The notes beneath the pieces were generated by a model. It did not search any database. It saw only the letters and a program-made list of their open reading frames with translations, and was not told where the DNA came from. A DNA stretch of 43,009 bases, from positions 1-43,009 of the forward strand of contig NZ_MRDE01000075.1 in assembly GCF_001968835.1 (NCBI RefSeq), written 5' to 3'. A program made the translations under genes and the position numbers. This stretch comes from Tersicoccus phoenicis (GTDB taxonomy: Bacteria > Actinomycetota > Actinomycetes > Actinomycetales > Micrococcaceae). Numbering within the stretch: the first letter of the stretch is position 1; each line of letters opens with the position of its first letter. This document shows positions 34,852-42,967 of this stretch, one piece after another.

Positions 34852-34946
34852 TGGCGGAGGCGGACGGGAATCGAACCCGCCAGACCGAGCTGCTCGGTCT
34901 CACCGGTTTTGAAGACCGGGGGGCCCACCAGGACCCGGACGCCTCC
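34852..34946 (-). tRNA. selC: tRNA-Sec (anticodon UCA), with encoded CCA
   Basis: 95 nt, the length of E. coli selC. The parts are: 5' acceptor GGAGGCG; 6-bp D stem (GGGTCC/GGGCCC) with a 4-nt TGGT loop; anticodon stem CCGGT/ACCGG with loop CTTCAAA (anticodon TCA); a long variable arm with an 8-bp perfect stem (AGACCGAG, loop CAG); T arm with loop TTCGATT; discriminator G and CCA. The extra-long D stem and variable arm identify tRNA-Sec against any suppressor tRNA. Position 8 is T facing C, so the usual eighth acceptor pair is absent, and a sixth T-stem pair (G66-C84) replaces it; the 13-bp stacked total is kept. It serves Sec insertion in FdhA. Confidence 0.97.
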
Positions 34947-34953
34947 GTCCCCC

Positions 34954-34959
34954 AATCTA
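34954..34959 (-). promoter_or_regulatory. Predicted -10 element of selC
   Basis: TAGATT on the minus strand, 7 nt before the mature tRNA 5' end. It probably drives selC and, by read-through, selA-selB. No clear -35 was seen. Confidence 0.55.
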
Positions 34960-35065
34960 GCGAATGCCGGCCGGGTCACGGTCCACGTCACCGCACGCGG
35001 CCGTCCGTTCCTCGACCGTCGCGTCCGTCACCCCGTCCCGTCGCAGCCTCTGCAGCCCGGGTGGC

Positions 35066-35071
35066 TACGCT
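35066..35071 (+). promoter_or_regulatory. Predicted leaderless -10 element of selD
   Basis: TACGCT, 6 nt (GACGTC), then the ATG at 35078; no ribosome-binding site. Confidence 0.6.
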
Positions 35072-35077
35072 GACGTC

Positions 35078-36106
35078 ATGACCGGTACGCGCCCCGACGT
35101 CTCGTCGACCCTGCCCCAGCTGCCGGAGCCGGCCGTCCGGCTGACCGGCTACGCCCACGGCGGCGGATGCGCGTGCAAGATCCCGCCCGGTGAACTGGAG
35201 GACGCGGTGCGGGGGTTGACCGGGCAGTCGGGCGAGAACGTGCTCGTCGGGCTCGACGACGGCGACGACGCCGCCGCGGTGCTGGTTCGAGAGGGCCTCG
35301 CGGTGCTCTCGACGGCGGATTTCTTCACCCCCGTGGTCGACGACGCCTACGACTGGGGCCGGATCGCGGCGGCGAATGCGCTCTCGGACGTGTACGCGAT
35401 GGGCGGCCGACCGGTAGTGGCGATCAACCTTGTCGGCTGGCCGCGGGACGTGCTGCCGCTGACGCTGATGACCGAGGTGCTCGAGGGTGGCCTCGCGGTC
35501 GCGGCGGAGGCGGGCTGCCCGGTGATCGGCGGCCACTCGATCGACGATCCGGAGCCCAAGTACGGGATGGCGGTGACCGGCGTCGCCGACCCCGACCGCC
35601 TGCTCCGCAACGACGCCGCCGCTCCCGGCCTGCCCTTGACGCTGACCAAACCGATCGGCGTCGGGCTGCTGAACAACCGCCACAAGAGCACCGGCGAGGT
35701 GTTCGACGCCGCGATCGCCACCATGACGGCGCTCAACCGCGACGCAGCCGAGGCGGCGCTCGCCGCCGGGGTGCGGGCCGCCACCGACGTCACCGGGTTC
35801 GGTCTGCTCGGTCACCTGTTCAAGATGCTGCGGGCCTCCGGGGTCGGCGCCGTGATCGAGGCGTCCGCGGTACCCGTGGTCGACGGCGCCCGGGAGGCCC
35901 TGCGCGACGGTTTCGTCTCCGGCGGCACCCGGCGCAATCTCGACTGGGTGGAACCTCAGCTGCGGCCCGGTCCGGGGATCGGCGAGGACGAATTGTTGCT
36001 GCTCGCCGACGCCCAGACCTCCGGGGGCCTGCTCGTCGTCGGGGAACTGCCGGGCCATCCCGTCATCGGGCACACCGTCGCCGGGTCCGGTATCCAGATC
36101 CGTTGA
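35078..36106 (+). CDS. selD: Selenophosphate synthase SelD
   Basis: 342 residues. It makes selenophosphate from selenide and ATP, the selenium donor for SelA. The glycine-rich active-site loop is GGGCACKI, with C31 at the catalytic cysteine/selenocysteine position, C33 and the essential K34, so this copy uses Cys and needs no Sec for its own synthesis. The AIRS-fold motifs LVGLDDGDDAAAV, STADFFTPVVDD, AANALSDVYAMGG and VIGGHSIDDPEPKYG are intact. ATDVTGFGLLGHL begins the C-terminal domain. The ATG at 35078 follows a leaderless -10. It is divergent from selC-selA-selB across a 131-bp gap and converges with the formate dehydrogenase operon. Confidence 0.97.
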   Translation: MTGTRPDVSSTLPQLPEPAVRLTGYAHGGGCACKIPPGELEDAVRGLTGQSGENVLVGLDDGDDAAAVLVREGLAVLSTADFFTPVVDDAYDWGRIAAANALSDVYAMGGRPVVAINLVGWPRDVLPLTLMTEVLEGGLAVAAEAGCPVIGGHSIDDPEPKYGMAVTGVADPDRLLRNDAAAPGLPLTLTKPIGVGLLNNRHKSTGEVFDAAIATMTALNRDAAEAALAAGVRAATDVTGFGLLGHLFKMLRASGVGAVIEASAVPVVDGAREALRDGFVSGGTRRNLDWVEPQLRPGPGIGEDELLLLADAQTSGGLLVVGELPGHPVIGHTVAGSGIQIR

Positions 36107-36138
36107 CCTCTACCCCGCACCGCGCATCTCGCACTCCA

Positions 36139-36206
36139 GCCCGAACAAGGAGGCCACTGTTCGGGCCCTGGCGCCTGAGCCCGAACAAGGGCGCCACTGT
36201 GCGGGC
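36139..36206. repeat. Pair of palindromic intergenic repeats, family A, locus 3
   Basis: Copies at 36139-36166 and 36179-36206, period 40 bp, each with arms GCCCGAACA and TGTTCGGGC (second copy TGTGCGGGC) around a 10-nt loop that ends CCAC. The leader CTCGCACTCCAG is the same as at locus 2. They sit between the convergent selD and formate dehydrogenase operon. No gene is seen in the remaining 36107-36274. Confidence 0.85.
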
Positions 36207-36274
36207 TCCCGTGCGAGCCCCGACCAGGCCCAGCCCCGGGAGACGGGCGCCGGATAGGTAGTGCGGCGGATCCG

Positions 36275-37369
36275 TCAGCTGGCGGTGGTGATCGCGTCGT
36301 CGGTGACCCCGGCGGCCTGCCGGGCGGCCAGGCGACGCTTCTGCGGCTCGATCGTGTACCGCGGGTCCTTCGCCGACGCGATGCCCGCGTGCAGGAACGC
36401 GAACCGGGTCAGCGCGGAGGCGGTCAGCAGGGCACCGCCGGAGAGCACGGCCACCAAGCGGTTGCGCCCGCCGATGGCCGCGCCCAGGCCGCCGAGCACG
36501 GTCAGCCGCTCGCTCCAGGCCAGCAGGGCTCCGGGCCGGCCCTGCCGCAGCGGCTCGGCGACGACGGGGTCCATCCGGCGTTCCATCGTCCGGACGCCGA
36601 TGATGTCGCCGGCGACACCGATCACGGCGAGGACGCGTGCGGGCCCGGTCTGCGTCACGGGCGTCGTGATCATGGCCAGGCCACCGGCCGCGAGGGCCGC
36701 GGAACTGACGAACACGAACGGCAACTCGTCCTTGGCGGCGTTCCATGTCGGGGTCGCGGTGTCCGAGAGCAGGACCGCGGTGTAGGCGGCCAGGGGGCCT
36801 GCGAAGACGGCAGCTTCGACCCCGGCCGGACCTTCCACCGCGCGCAGCAACGGCCGCAAGGGACCCAGCGGCAACCGCTCGCCCGTCATCCGGTCGACCT
36901 CGGCGGCCGACGCCACCCCGATCCCCGTACCGAAGGCGCTGAGGATCCAGGAGCCGACGCTCATCGGCGACGTCACTTTGAAGGTACGGAGCATGTTCAG
37001 GAACCGCTCGGGCCGGCCGAGGTCACGGACCAGGGCGGCACCGCCGACCACGACGGCGGCCAGCGCACCCAGTCGAGCGTTGCGGCGCAGCGTGGGCAGG
37101 CCGGTCAGCTGCCCACCGAACGCCAGCAGCCCGGAGCCGCCGGCCACGCCGCCGAGGAACAAGTAGGCCGCGACGTCGTCCCCCCAGGGCGCGGGTTTGA
37201 CCACGGGACGCCCGTAGTAGGAGGTGAACTCGACGTCGGGCACCATTGACATCTCGTTGTTGCCCTCGGCACCGCCCCTGCCGGCGCGCCGTCGGTTCCC
37301 GCCGCGGCGCTCCCGCCGAGGGCGCGCCTGCTCGGGCGGCCGATAGCTGTCGAAGGTCGACGTGCTCAT
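36275..37369 (-). CDS. NrfD/PsrC-like membrane subunit of formate dehydrogenase
   Basis: 364 residues. The hydrophilic, Arg-rich N-terminus (residues 1-60) precedes the NrfD-type start SYYGRPVVKPAPWGDDVAAYLFLGGVAGGSGLLA (the conserved P-W and GG-AGGS), followed by about eight membrane helices. NrfD-type subunits anchor Fe-S subunits and exchange electrons with quinone without haem. E. coli FdnI/FdoI, by contrast, is a cytochrome b556, and no haem-binding FdnI pattern is visible here. This gene is third in the fdh operon, and its ATG overlaps the Fe-S subunit stop (ATGA). It is the likely route of electrons from formate to menaquinone. Confidence 0.9.
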   Translation of the reverse strand: MSTSTFDSYRPPEQARPRRERRGGNRRRAGRGGAEGNNEMSMVPDVEFTSYYGRPVVKPAPWGDDVAAYLFLGGVAGGSGLLAFGGQLTGLPTLRRNARLGALAAVVVGGAALVRDLGRPERFLNMLRTFKVTSPMSVGSWILSAFGTGIGVASAAEVDRMTGERLPLGPLRPLLRAVEGPAGVEAAVFAGPLAAYTAVLLSDTATPTWNAAKDELPFVFVSSAALAAGGLAMITTPVTQTGPARVLAVIGVAGDIIGVRTMERRMDPVVAEPLRQGRPGALLAWSERLTVLGGLGAAIGGRNRLVAVLSGGALLTASALTRFAFLHAGIASAKDPRYTIEPQKRRLAARQAAGVTDDAITTAS

Positions 37370-38400
37370 CGACGGCCGCCCAGGAAGGCCAGCGCCGTCG
37401 CCGCCACCATCCCCGCCACGGCCAGGCCGGCCTGCTTGTACATCCGCGGCAGGTCCGCGGTGGGCACCCTCGGGTCCGGCGGCAGCCCGTAGACCTCGGG
37501 CTCGTCGAGCAGCAGGAACACGGAGCCGGTGCCGCCGACACCGTCGAGCTCGTTGGCGCCGTAGAGCCGCGCCTCGGTGCGGCCCTGAGCGTGCAACTCG
37601 GCCACGCGGTCCCGCGCCGTGGCGACCATGTCGTCGTGGTCGCCGTACTTGATCGACGTCGTCGGGCAGGCCTGGGCGCACGCGGGCGTCTGATCCTCGA
37701 GCATCCGGTCGTAGCACAGGGTGCATTTCTGGGCGACGCCGGTCTTCGGATCCTCGCCGTGCGTCGCGACGCGGGTCGAGGCCTTCTTGCCGACCCGCTT
37801 CTTCAGCTCGTCCGGCGGCCCGTTGCGGTCCCCGGCGACCAGGACGGTCCCGTCCTGGCGCCGCTCGATCACCCCGAACGGGCAACCGGCCACGCACGTG
37901 CCGCACCCGTTGCACACGTCGTCCTGCACCACCACGGTGCCGTACTCGGTGCGGAACAACGCACCCGTGGGGCAGACGTCCAGGCAGCCGGCGTGCGTGC
38001 AGTGCTTGCAGACGTCCGAGGACATGAGCCAGCGGAACTGTTCCGTGTCCGGCGGGGTGACGTCATCGGGATCGGGCTTGACCGGGGCGCCGATCTTCGG
38101 CATCCCGAGGGAGACGAGAGCGCGCCCGGACTGCCGCGCCTCCGCGATCCGCTCCTGGCCCTGTTCGACGAACGCGACGTGCCGCCAGGTGCTGGCCCCG
38201 AGGCCCCCGGTGTTGTCGTACGAGTTGCCGGACAGCTGGAGGTCGCCGTCCTGCGGGTTGTGGTTCCACTCCTTGCACGCCACCTCGCACGCTTTGCAGC
38301 CGATGCAGATGGAGGTGTCGGTGAAGAATCCGCGGCGCTCGGGATGGTGCTCTCCGTACGCGTCGGTGGTGGGGTCGGTCGGTCCGGCCAGCTGGCCCAT
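37366..38400 (-). CDS. Formate dehydrogenase iron-sulfur (beta) subunit
   Basis: 344 residues. Sixteen cysteines in four groups bind four 4Fe-4S clusters: CIGCKACEVAC (32-42), CKHCTHAGCLDVC (131-143), CNGCGTCVAGC (163-173), and CTLCYDRM...CAQAC. It has the FdnH/FdoH layout, with the paired cluster domains and a single C-terminal membrane helix (AGLAVAGMVAATALAFLG) followed by arginines. It wires the molybdenum/tungsten site of FdhA to the NrfD subunit. The ATG overlaps the fdhA stop as TGATG. There is no Tat signal, as expected for a partner exported, if at all, with the large subunit. Confidence 0.95.
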   Translation of the reverse strand: MGQLAGPTDPTTDAYGEHHPERRGFFTDTSICIGCKACEVACKEWNHNPQDGDLQLSGNSYDNTGGLGASTWRHVAFVEQGQERIAEARQSGRALVSLGMPKIGAPVKPDPDDVTPPDTEQFRWLMSSDVCKHCTHAGCLDVCPTGALFRTEYGTVVVQDDVCNGCGTCVAGCPFGVIERRQDGTVLVAGDRNGPPDELKKRVGKKASTRVATHGEDPKTGVAQKCTLCYDRMLEDQTPACAQACPTTSIKYGDHDDMVATARDRVAELHAQGRTEARLYGANELDGVGGTGSVFLLLDEPEVYGLPPDPRVPTADLPRMYKQAGLAVAGMVAATALAFLGGRR

Positions 38401-41400
38401 CAGTGCTCCTTCGTCGCGCCGTCGTCCGGACCACCATCGTCCGGACCGCCGTCGTCCGTGCTGCCGCCCGTACTCTCAATTGTGTCGGGGACCGCGACGG
38501 TGAATCGCTCGTTGCCGGTCTCGGTGGTCACCCCGGCGCGGGCGCGGTACTCCTCGATCAGGCCGAGCAGGGCGGCACCGCGGGGGCGTCGACCGGGCTG
38601 GATGTCGCAGACGCCCGTCTTCGAGTCCTGGATCTGCGTGTTCGGGTCCAGCGTCACGTCGAGCAGGTCGTTCGTGCCGTCGCCCGTCACGATGGCACCC
38701 TGACCGCCCGTGCCCCAGTGGTAGGGCAGGCCGATCTGGTGCACGGTGTGACCGCCGACGGTCAGCGGGGTCATCCGCTCCGTGACCAGGACCTTCGCCT
38801 CGATGGCACCGCGCGCCGAGACGATGGTCGCCCAGCCGTCCGGTTCGAGTCCGCGCTCGGCGGCCAGTTCCGGGGACACCTCGCAGAACATCTCCGGTTG
38901 CAGTTCCGCCAAGTAGGGCAGCCATCGGCTCATCCCGCCGGCGGTGTGGTGCTCGGTCAGCCGGTAGGTGGTGAACGCGTACGGGTAGACGTCTGCGCCC
39001 GGCTTGTCCGCGCTCGGCGCCGAGAAGTTGTCCCGACGGGGGAAGAGCACGCGCGAGGGGTTGGTCTGCTGGGCGTACAACGCGTTCACTACGCGGGATT
39101 CCTGGGGCTCGTAGTGCGTGGGCAGCGGCCCGTCGAGCAACCCCTTGGGCGCGTACAACCACCCCTTGCCGTCGGCCTGCATGACGAACGGATCGTCACC
39201 GGCCAGCGCGTCCGGTCCCCCGAGATCGGGGTCGGGGGTGCTCCCGGGGGCCCGGTCCACCGGGAAGTCCGGGACGTCCTCGCCGACCCATTTGTTCTGC
39301 TCCTCGTCCCACCAGATGTACTTCTTCCGCTCGCTCCAGGGCTTGCCGGCGGGATCCGCGGACGCCCGGTTGTACAGGATCCTGCGGTTCGCCGGCCACG
39401 CCCAGCCCCACTCCAGCGCCGTCGGGCCCTGTTCGCGGCCGGGCTTGCGGTCCGCGGCGTGGTTGACCCCGTCCGCGTACACGCCGGTGTAGATCCAGCA
39501 GCCGCCCGACGTCGACCCGTCCGCCCGCATCTGGGTGTAGGCGGACAGGGGCTTGCCGGCGTCCGGCCCGGTCAGGTGGTAGCCGTTGATCTCGGCCAGC
39601 ACCGCCTCGGGGTCCGGGTCACCGTGCTCGTCGGTCGGGTAGTCCCAGGTCAGGTCCAGCAGCGGGCGATCGCGTTCGTCGGTCGAGCCGGCCAGTCGTG
39701 CCCGGATCCGCTTGCCCAGTTCGTAGAAGAACTGCAGCTCGCTCTGGCAGTCCCCGGGCGGTGCGACGGCCTGGTGGCGCCACTGCAGCAGCCGCTGCGT
39801 CTGGGTGAAGGACCCGGCCTTCTCGACGTGGCTGGCGGCCGGCAGGAAGAACACCTCGGTCTCGATGTCCTCTGTGCGCAGTTCCCCGGTGGCGATCTCC
39901 GGCCCGTCCTTCCACCAGGTCGCCGACTCGATCAGGCTCAGGTCCCGCACCACCAGCCACTTCAGGTGCGACATCGCCATCCGCTGCATCCGGCCGTTGG
40001 AGGTGCCGACGGCCGGGTTCTGGCCGAGGATGAAGAACCCGTCGACGTCGTCGTCGAGCATCGCCGTCGCGGTCTGGAAGGTGCCGTGGGCACCGTTGAT
40101 CCGGGGGAGGTAGTCGAACGCCCAGGTGTTCTCGGCCGTGGCGGCGTCCCCCCACCAGGCCTTGAGCAGGCTGATCGCGTAGGCGTCCGATTCCGTCCAG
40201 AAGCCCTTCTGCTTCTTGCTGGCGATGCCTGCGATGTAGTCGTCGAACGTGTCGTGCACGCCCGCGCTGGGCATCGGCAGGTAGCCGGGCAGCAGGTTGA
40301 ACAGCGTCGGGATGTCCGTGGATCCCTGAATGCTGGCGTGCCCGCGCAGCGCCATGATGCCGCCGCCGGGCCGGCCGACGTTGCCGAGCAACAGCTGCAG
40401 GATGGCGGCGGTACGGATGTACTGGGCCCCGGTGCCGTGCTGGGTCCAGCCGACGGCGTAGGCGAAGCAGGTGGTCCGGTCGCGGCGGGAGTTCTCCGTG
40501 ATGGCGCGGGCCAGGTAGTCGAAGTCCGCCGGGTCGATGCCGCACATCTGCTGCACCATCTCCGGGGTGTACCGGGCGTAGTGCCGCTTGAGGATCTGGA
40601 ACACCGTGTTCGGGTCCTGCAGCGTGTCGTCCCGACGGACGTTGGCGTGCTCCAGGGGCGGGCCGCCGCTGCCGTGCTGGTCGCCGGCGGCCCGGGCCGA
40701 CGCCTCGGAGCCGTGCCGTTCGCTGCTGTGGGTGCCCGAGACCGGGCCACCACCGTCCGCCTCGGCGTAGGCCCAGGTGGACGTGTCGTAGTGGCCGGTC
40801 TTCGGGTCGATGCCGGAGAACAGGCCGCCGAGGTCCTCGGCGTCGCGGTAGTCCTCGTTCACCACGGAGGCGGCGTTGGTGTACGCGAGGACGTACTCCT
40901 TGAACCACAGGTCGTTGCTGAGCACGAAGTTGATCAACGCGCCCAGCAGCACGATGTCCGAACCGGCCCGGATCGGGATGTGCTTGTCGGCGACCGCCGA
41001 GGTGCGGGTGAACCGCGGGTCGACGTGGATCACCTTCGCACCGCGCGCCTGCGCTTCGGCGACCCACTGGAAGCCGACCGGATGGCACTCGGCCATGTTC
41101 GATCCCTGGATCACGATGCAGTCGGCGTTGGCCATGTCCTGCAGGTACTGTGTGGCGCCGCCACGTCCGAACGAGGTTCCCAGACTGGGAACCGTGCTGG
41201 AGTGTCAAATACGCGCCTGGTTCTCCACCTGGACGGCGCCCGCGGCTGTGAAGAGCTTCTTGATCAGGTAGTTCTCTTCGTTGTCCAGCGTGGCCCCGCC
41301 GAGTGAGGCGACCTTCATGGTGCGGCGCAGCAGGTGACCCTGCTCGTCGGTCTGCTGCCAGTCGTGGCGGCGAGCGGCGATGAACCGGTCGGCGATCATG

Positions 41401-41771
41401 TCGACCGCGGTGTCCAGGTCGAGGCGCTGCCAGTCGGTGGCCCGCGGCGCCCGGTAGAGCACCTCCGTCTGCCGACCCGGCGCGTTCACCAGCTGCTCAC
41501 TGGCCGATCCCTTGGGGCACAGCCGACCCCGCGAGATGGGCGAATCCGGGTCGCCCTCGATCTGCACGACCTTCTCGTCCTTGACGTAGACCCGCTGGCC
41601 GCAGCCGACGGCGCAGTACGGGCAGATGCTCTGCACCACGCGGTCGGCCGTCGTCGTGCGCGGCTTCAGCGACTCGGTGCGGGCCGATGTCACCGCGGGT
41701 CCGCGGCCGAGCCAGTCACCGGAGGCGATCTGCCGGACCGCCGGCCAGCCGAGGAACCTGCGCGCCGTCAT
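38400..41771 (-). CDS. Selenocysteine-containing formate dehydrogenase, catalytic (alpha) subunit
   Basis: The gene reads as 1123 residues if the in-frame TGA at 41205-41207 is selenocysteine (codon 189). Upstream the frame has the 4Fe-4S motif C50-x2-C53-x3-C57...C85-PKG and ends ENQARI. Downstream it continues HSSTVPSLGTSFGRGG, matching the catalytic NQARx-Sec-H segment of E. coli FdnG/FdoG, where Sec ligates Mo or W and the next His acts in proton transfer. The rest is a full bis-MGD molybdopterin oxidoreductase (VIQGSNMAECHPVGF, YAVGWTQHGTGAQYIR, GRPGGGIMALRGHASIQG, then the C-terminal dinucleotide-binding domain). Unlike FdnG it has no twin-arginine signal at the ATG chosen, so a cytoplasm-facing site is likely. 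The start at 41771 is supported by a TAGCCT element 6 nt upstream. fdhA-fdhB-nrfD form one operon; fdhD is not in the window. Confidence 0.96.
41175..41207 (-). promoter_or_regulatory. Sec UGA codon and bacterial SECIS-like hairpin of fdhA
   Basis: On the message, UGA (41207-41205) is followed after 11 nt by a 7-bp perfect stem GGTTCCC (41193-41187), loop AGTCT (41186-41182) and GGGAACC (41181-41175). The loop G is in the second position and lies about 20 nt after the UGA, within the spacing needed by bacterial SelB. The loop resembles the GGUCU-type apical loop of E. coli fdhF/fdnG. Confidence 0.85.
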
Positions 41772-41777
41772 GGTGCG

Positions 41778-41783
41778 AGGCTA
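41778..41783 (-). promoter_or_regulatory. Predicted leaderless -10 element of fdhA
   Basis: TAGCCT on the minus strand, 6 nt (CGCACC), then the ATG at 41771. No ribosome-binding site is present. Confidence 0.55.
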
Positions 41784-41850
41784 ACCCATGTCTGGGCGGG
41801 AGGCGAGCACCCGGTCACGAGCTTCGACGACATCGTCGTCAGCAGGCTTG

Positions 41851-42510
41851 TCATGGTCGCGTGGACGCGGGCACGGGGACAGCCTCGCCGTCCTGCTCCC
41901 GTTCCATCTGCGCCACGAAGTCTCGCTTGCCGGCCTGCCAGGCGTCCTCGTTCTGCCCGGTGCGCCAGTACCCGGAGATGGATACCCGCTCGCGCGGCAG
42001 GCCCTGCTCCACCAGCAGGAACCGCCGCAGGTCCTTGATCATCTCGGCGTTGCCGTGCACGAAGGCCCGGACATCGCCGGGAAGGCCGACTCGTCACCGA
42101 CGAGCAGGTGGTCGGCCGCCGCCGGGTCCGCGGAATCCGATGGTGTCCCCGGGTCGCGCGGACGCTGCCCACGGACCGGCGAGCCCCTCGTCACCATGCA
42201 CCACGACGTCGAGGTGCATCTCCCCCCGCGCCAGGTCCAGCCGGCGGATCGTGTAGCTCCGGGTGACCGGTCACTGCTCCCGCGGGAGCTGCTGCTGGAT
42301 GCGCTCCGGGTCGAAGGGCCAGGCGTAGCCGGCGCCGCGCGGGGCGAACAGTAGCTTGACGTAGCTGTCGGTGTGCGCCAGCGGCTCGATCGTGGCCAGG
42401 TCCGGGCCCGCCAGGTGCACCCGGACCAGGTCGCGGGTGAGCCATTCGCTGCCGGTGACGGTGGCGGCGCGCGTCACGCGCGGGCGACGGGGACGGGTCG
42501 GTGCGGGCAT
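41851..42510 (-). pseudogene. Decayed siderophore-interacting protein (SIP/ViuB family)
   Basis: Three fragments of one FAD-binding siderophore-interacting protein are visible. The N-terminal part (from ATG 42510) has RDLVRVHLAGPDLA, HTDSYVKLLF and LPREQ; the frame then meets TGA at 42271-42273, where the family has Trp (PREQ-W-PVTRxYT). The same frame continues PVTRSYTIRRLDLARGEMHLDVVVHGDEGLAGPWA to GFRGPG and is then shifted; DPAAADHLLVGDESAFPA follows in a second frame. After a deletion of roughly 100 codons the C-terminal RAFVHGNAEMIKDLRRFLLVEQGLPRERVSISGYWRTGQNEDAWQ appears and ends at 41851. The intact protein would reduce ferric siderophores in the cytoplasm. With a nonsense change, a frameshift and a large deletion it cannot be functional. 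The promoter-like TAGCCT 6 nt before the ATG is still intact. Confidence 0.85.
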
Positions 42511-42516
42511 GGGATC

Positions 42517-42522
42517 AGGCTA
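42517..42522 (-). promoter_or_regulatory. Relic leaderless -10 element of the SIP pseudogene
   Basis: TAGCCT on the minus strand, 6 nt (GATCCC), then the ATG at 42510. It has the same layout as fdhA and the other leaderless genes in the window. Confidence 0.5.
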
Positions 42523-42687
42523 TCGGCGGCGAGGCGGTACACGAGCCGAGGTGGACAGGCGTCTGTCCGCAGACTCGGACCGGCCGGTGGTCGCCGCCTT
42601 GCTCGACCACCGCCGAGGTGGGCGGGGACCCGGAACGGCGGCGCACCTGGTGGTGCTTCCGGTGAAAGCCAGAGCATTGACGCAATA

Positions 42688-42882
42688 ATGTCACCCATGT
42701 TTGAAATAGATACAAGTACCGCTTCCGCGGCATTCGCCGGTACAAGCGCCGTGGCCGCAATCGTGACCGCCGGAATCGCCGGCTGGTCGCTGATCGGGGC
42801 CTACCGCGACAGCCGGGATCGCACAAGGCCGGTAGTGACGGCCAGGCTTCGCATTGGCGGCTCATCCCAGATGAGGGTGTAG
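42688..42882 (+). CDS. Truncated small membrane protein of unknown function
   Basis: 64 residues if begun at ATG 42688 (a second ATG is at 42697). One hydrophobic helix at about residues 14-37 is followed by AYRDSRDRTRPVVTARLRI, a start that looks like the N-terminus of longer actinomycete membrane-anchored proteins of unknown function in which RDRTRP precedes a beta-rich domain. Here the sequence stops after SSQMRV. The DNA of the first codons (TTTGAAATAGATACAAGTACC) is much lower in GC than anything else in the window, so foreign origin is likely. The end coincides with the start of the possible mobile-element sequence. The stretch 42523-42687 before it shows no gene. Confidence 0.45.
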   Translation: MSPMFEIDTSTASAAFAGTSAVAAIVTAGIAGWSLIGAYRDSRDRTRPVVTARLRIGGSSQMRV

Positions 42883-42914
42883 TTGGCGTTGGCGTGGCGG
42901 TCCCGGGATAGACG

Positions 42915-42967
42915 TCGAGGTCTCCCGAGGATGAAGGTTCCTATACGCTGCATCCGAGAGACCTCGA
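42915..42967. repeat. Long inverted repeat at the right edge, possible mobile-element end
   Basis: Arms TCGAGGTCTC (42915-42924) and GAGACCTCGA (42958-42967) are perfect 10-bp complements. After a small internal loop, GGATG (42929-42933) pairs with CATCC (42951-42955). The loop is 17 nt. It follows directly on the truncated gene and runs to the window edge, where a partial open frame begins (ATG 42931). It could be the end of an insertion sequence or a terminator; I cannot name an IS family. Confidence 0.4.

Noticed and set aside
38403-41306. A 967-codon open frame antisense to fdhA.
   Set aside because: Composition is typical of the complementary strand of GC-rich coding DNA, and no motif or start context supports it.
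42271-42273. A second in-frame TGA in a gene of the same region, considered as another selenocysteine codon.
   Set aside because: The family has tryptophan there, no SECIS-like hairpin follows at the right distance, and the gene carries a frameshift and a large deletion further on; it is a nonsense mutation.
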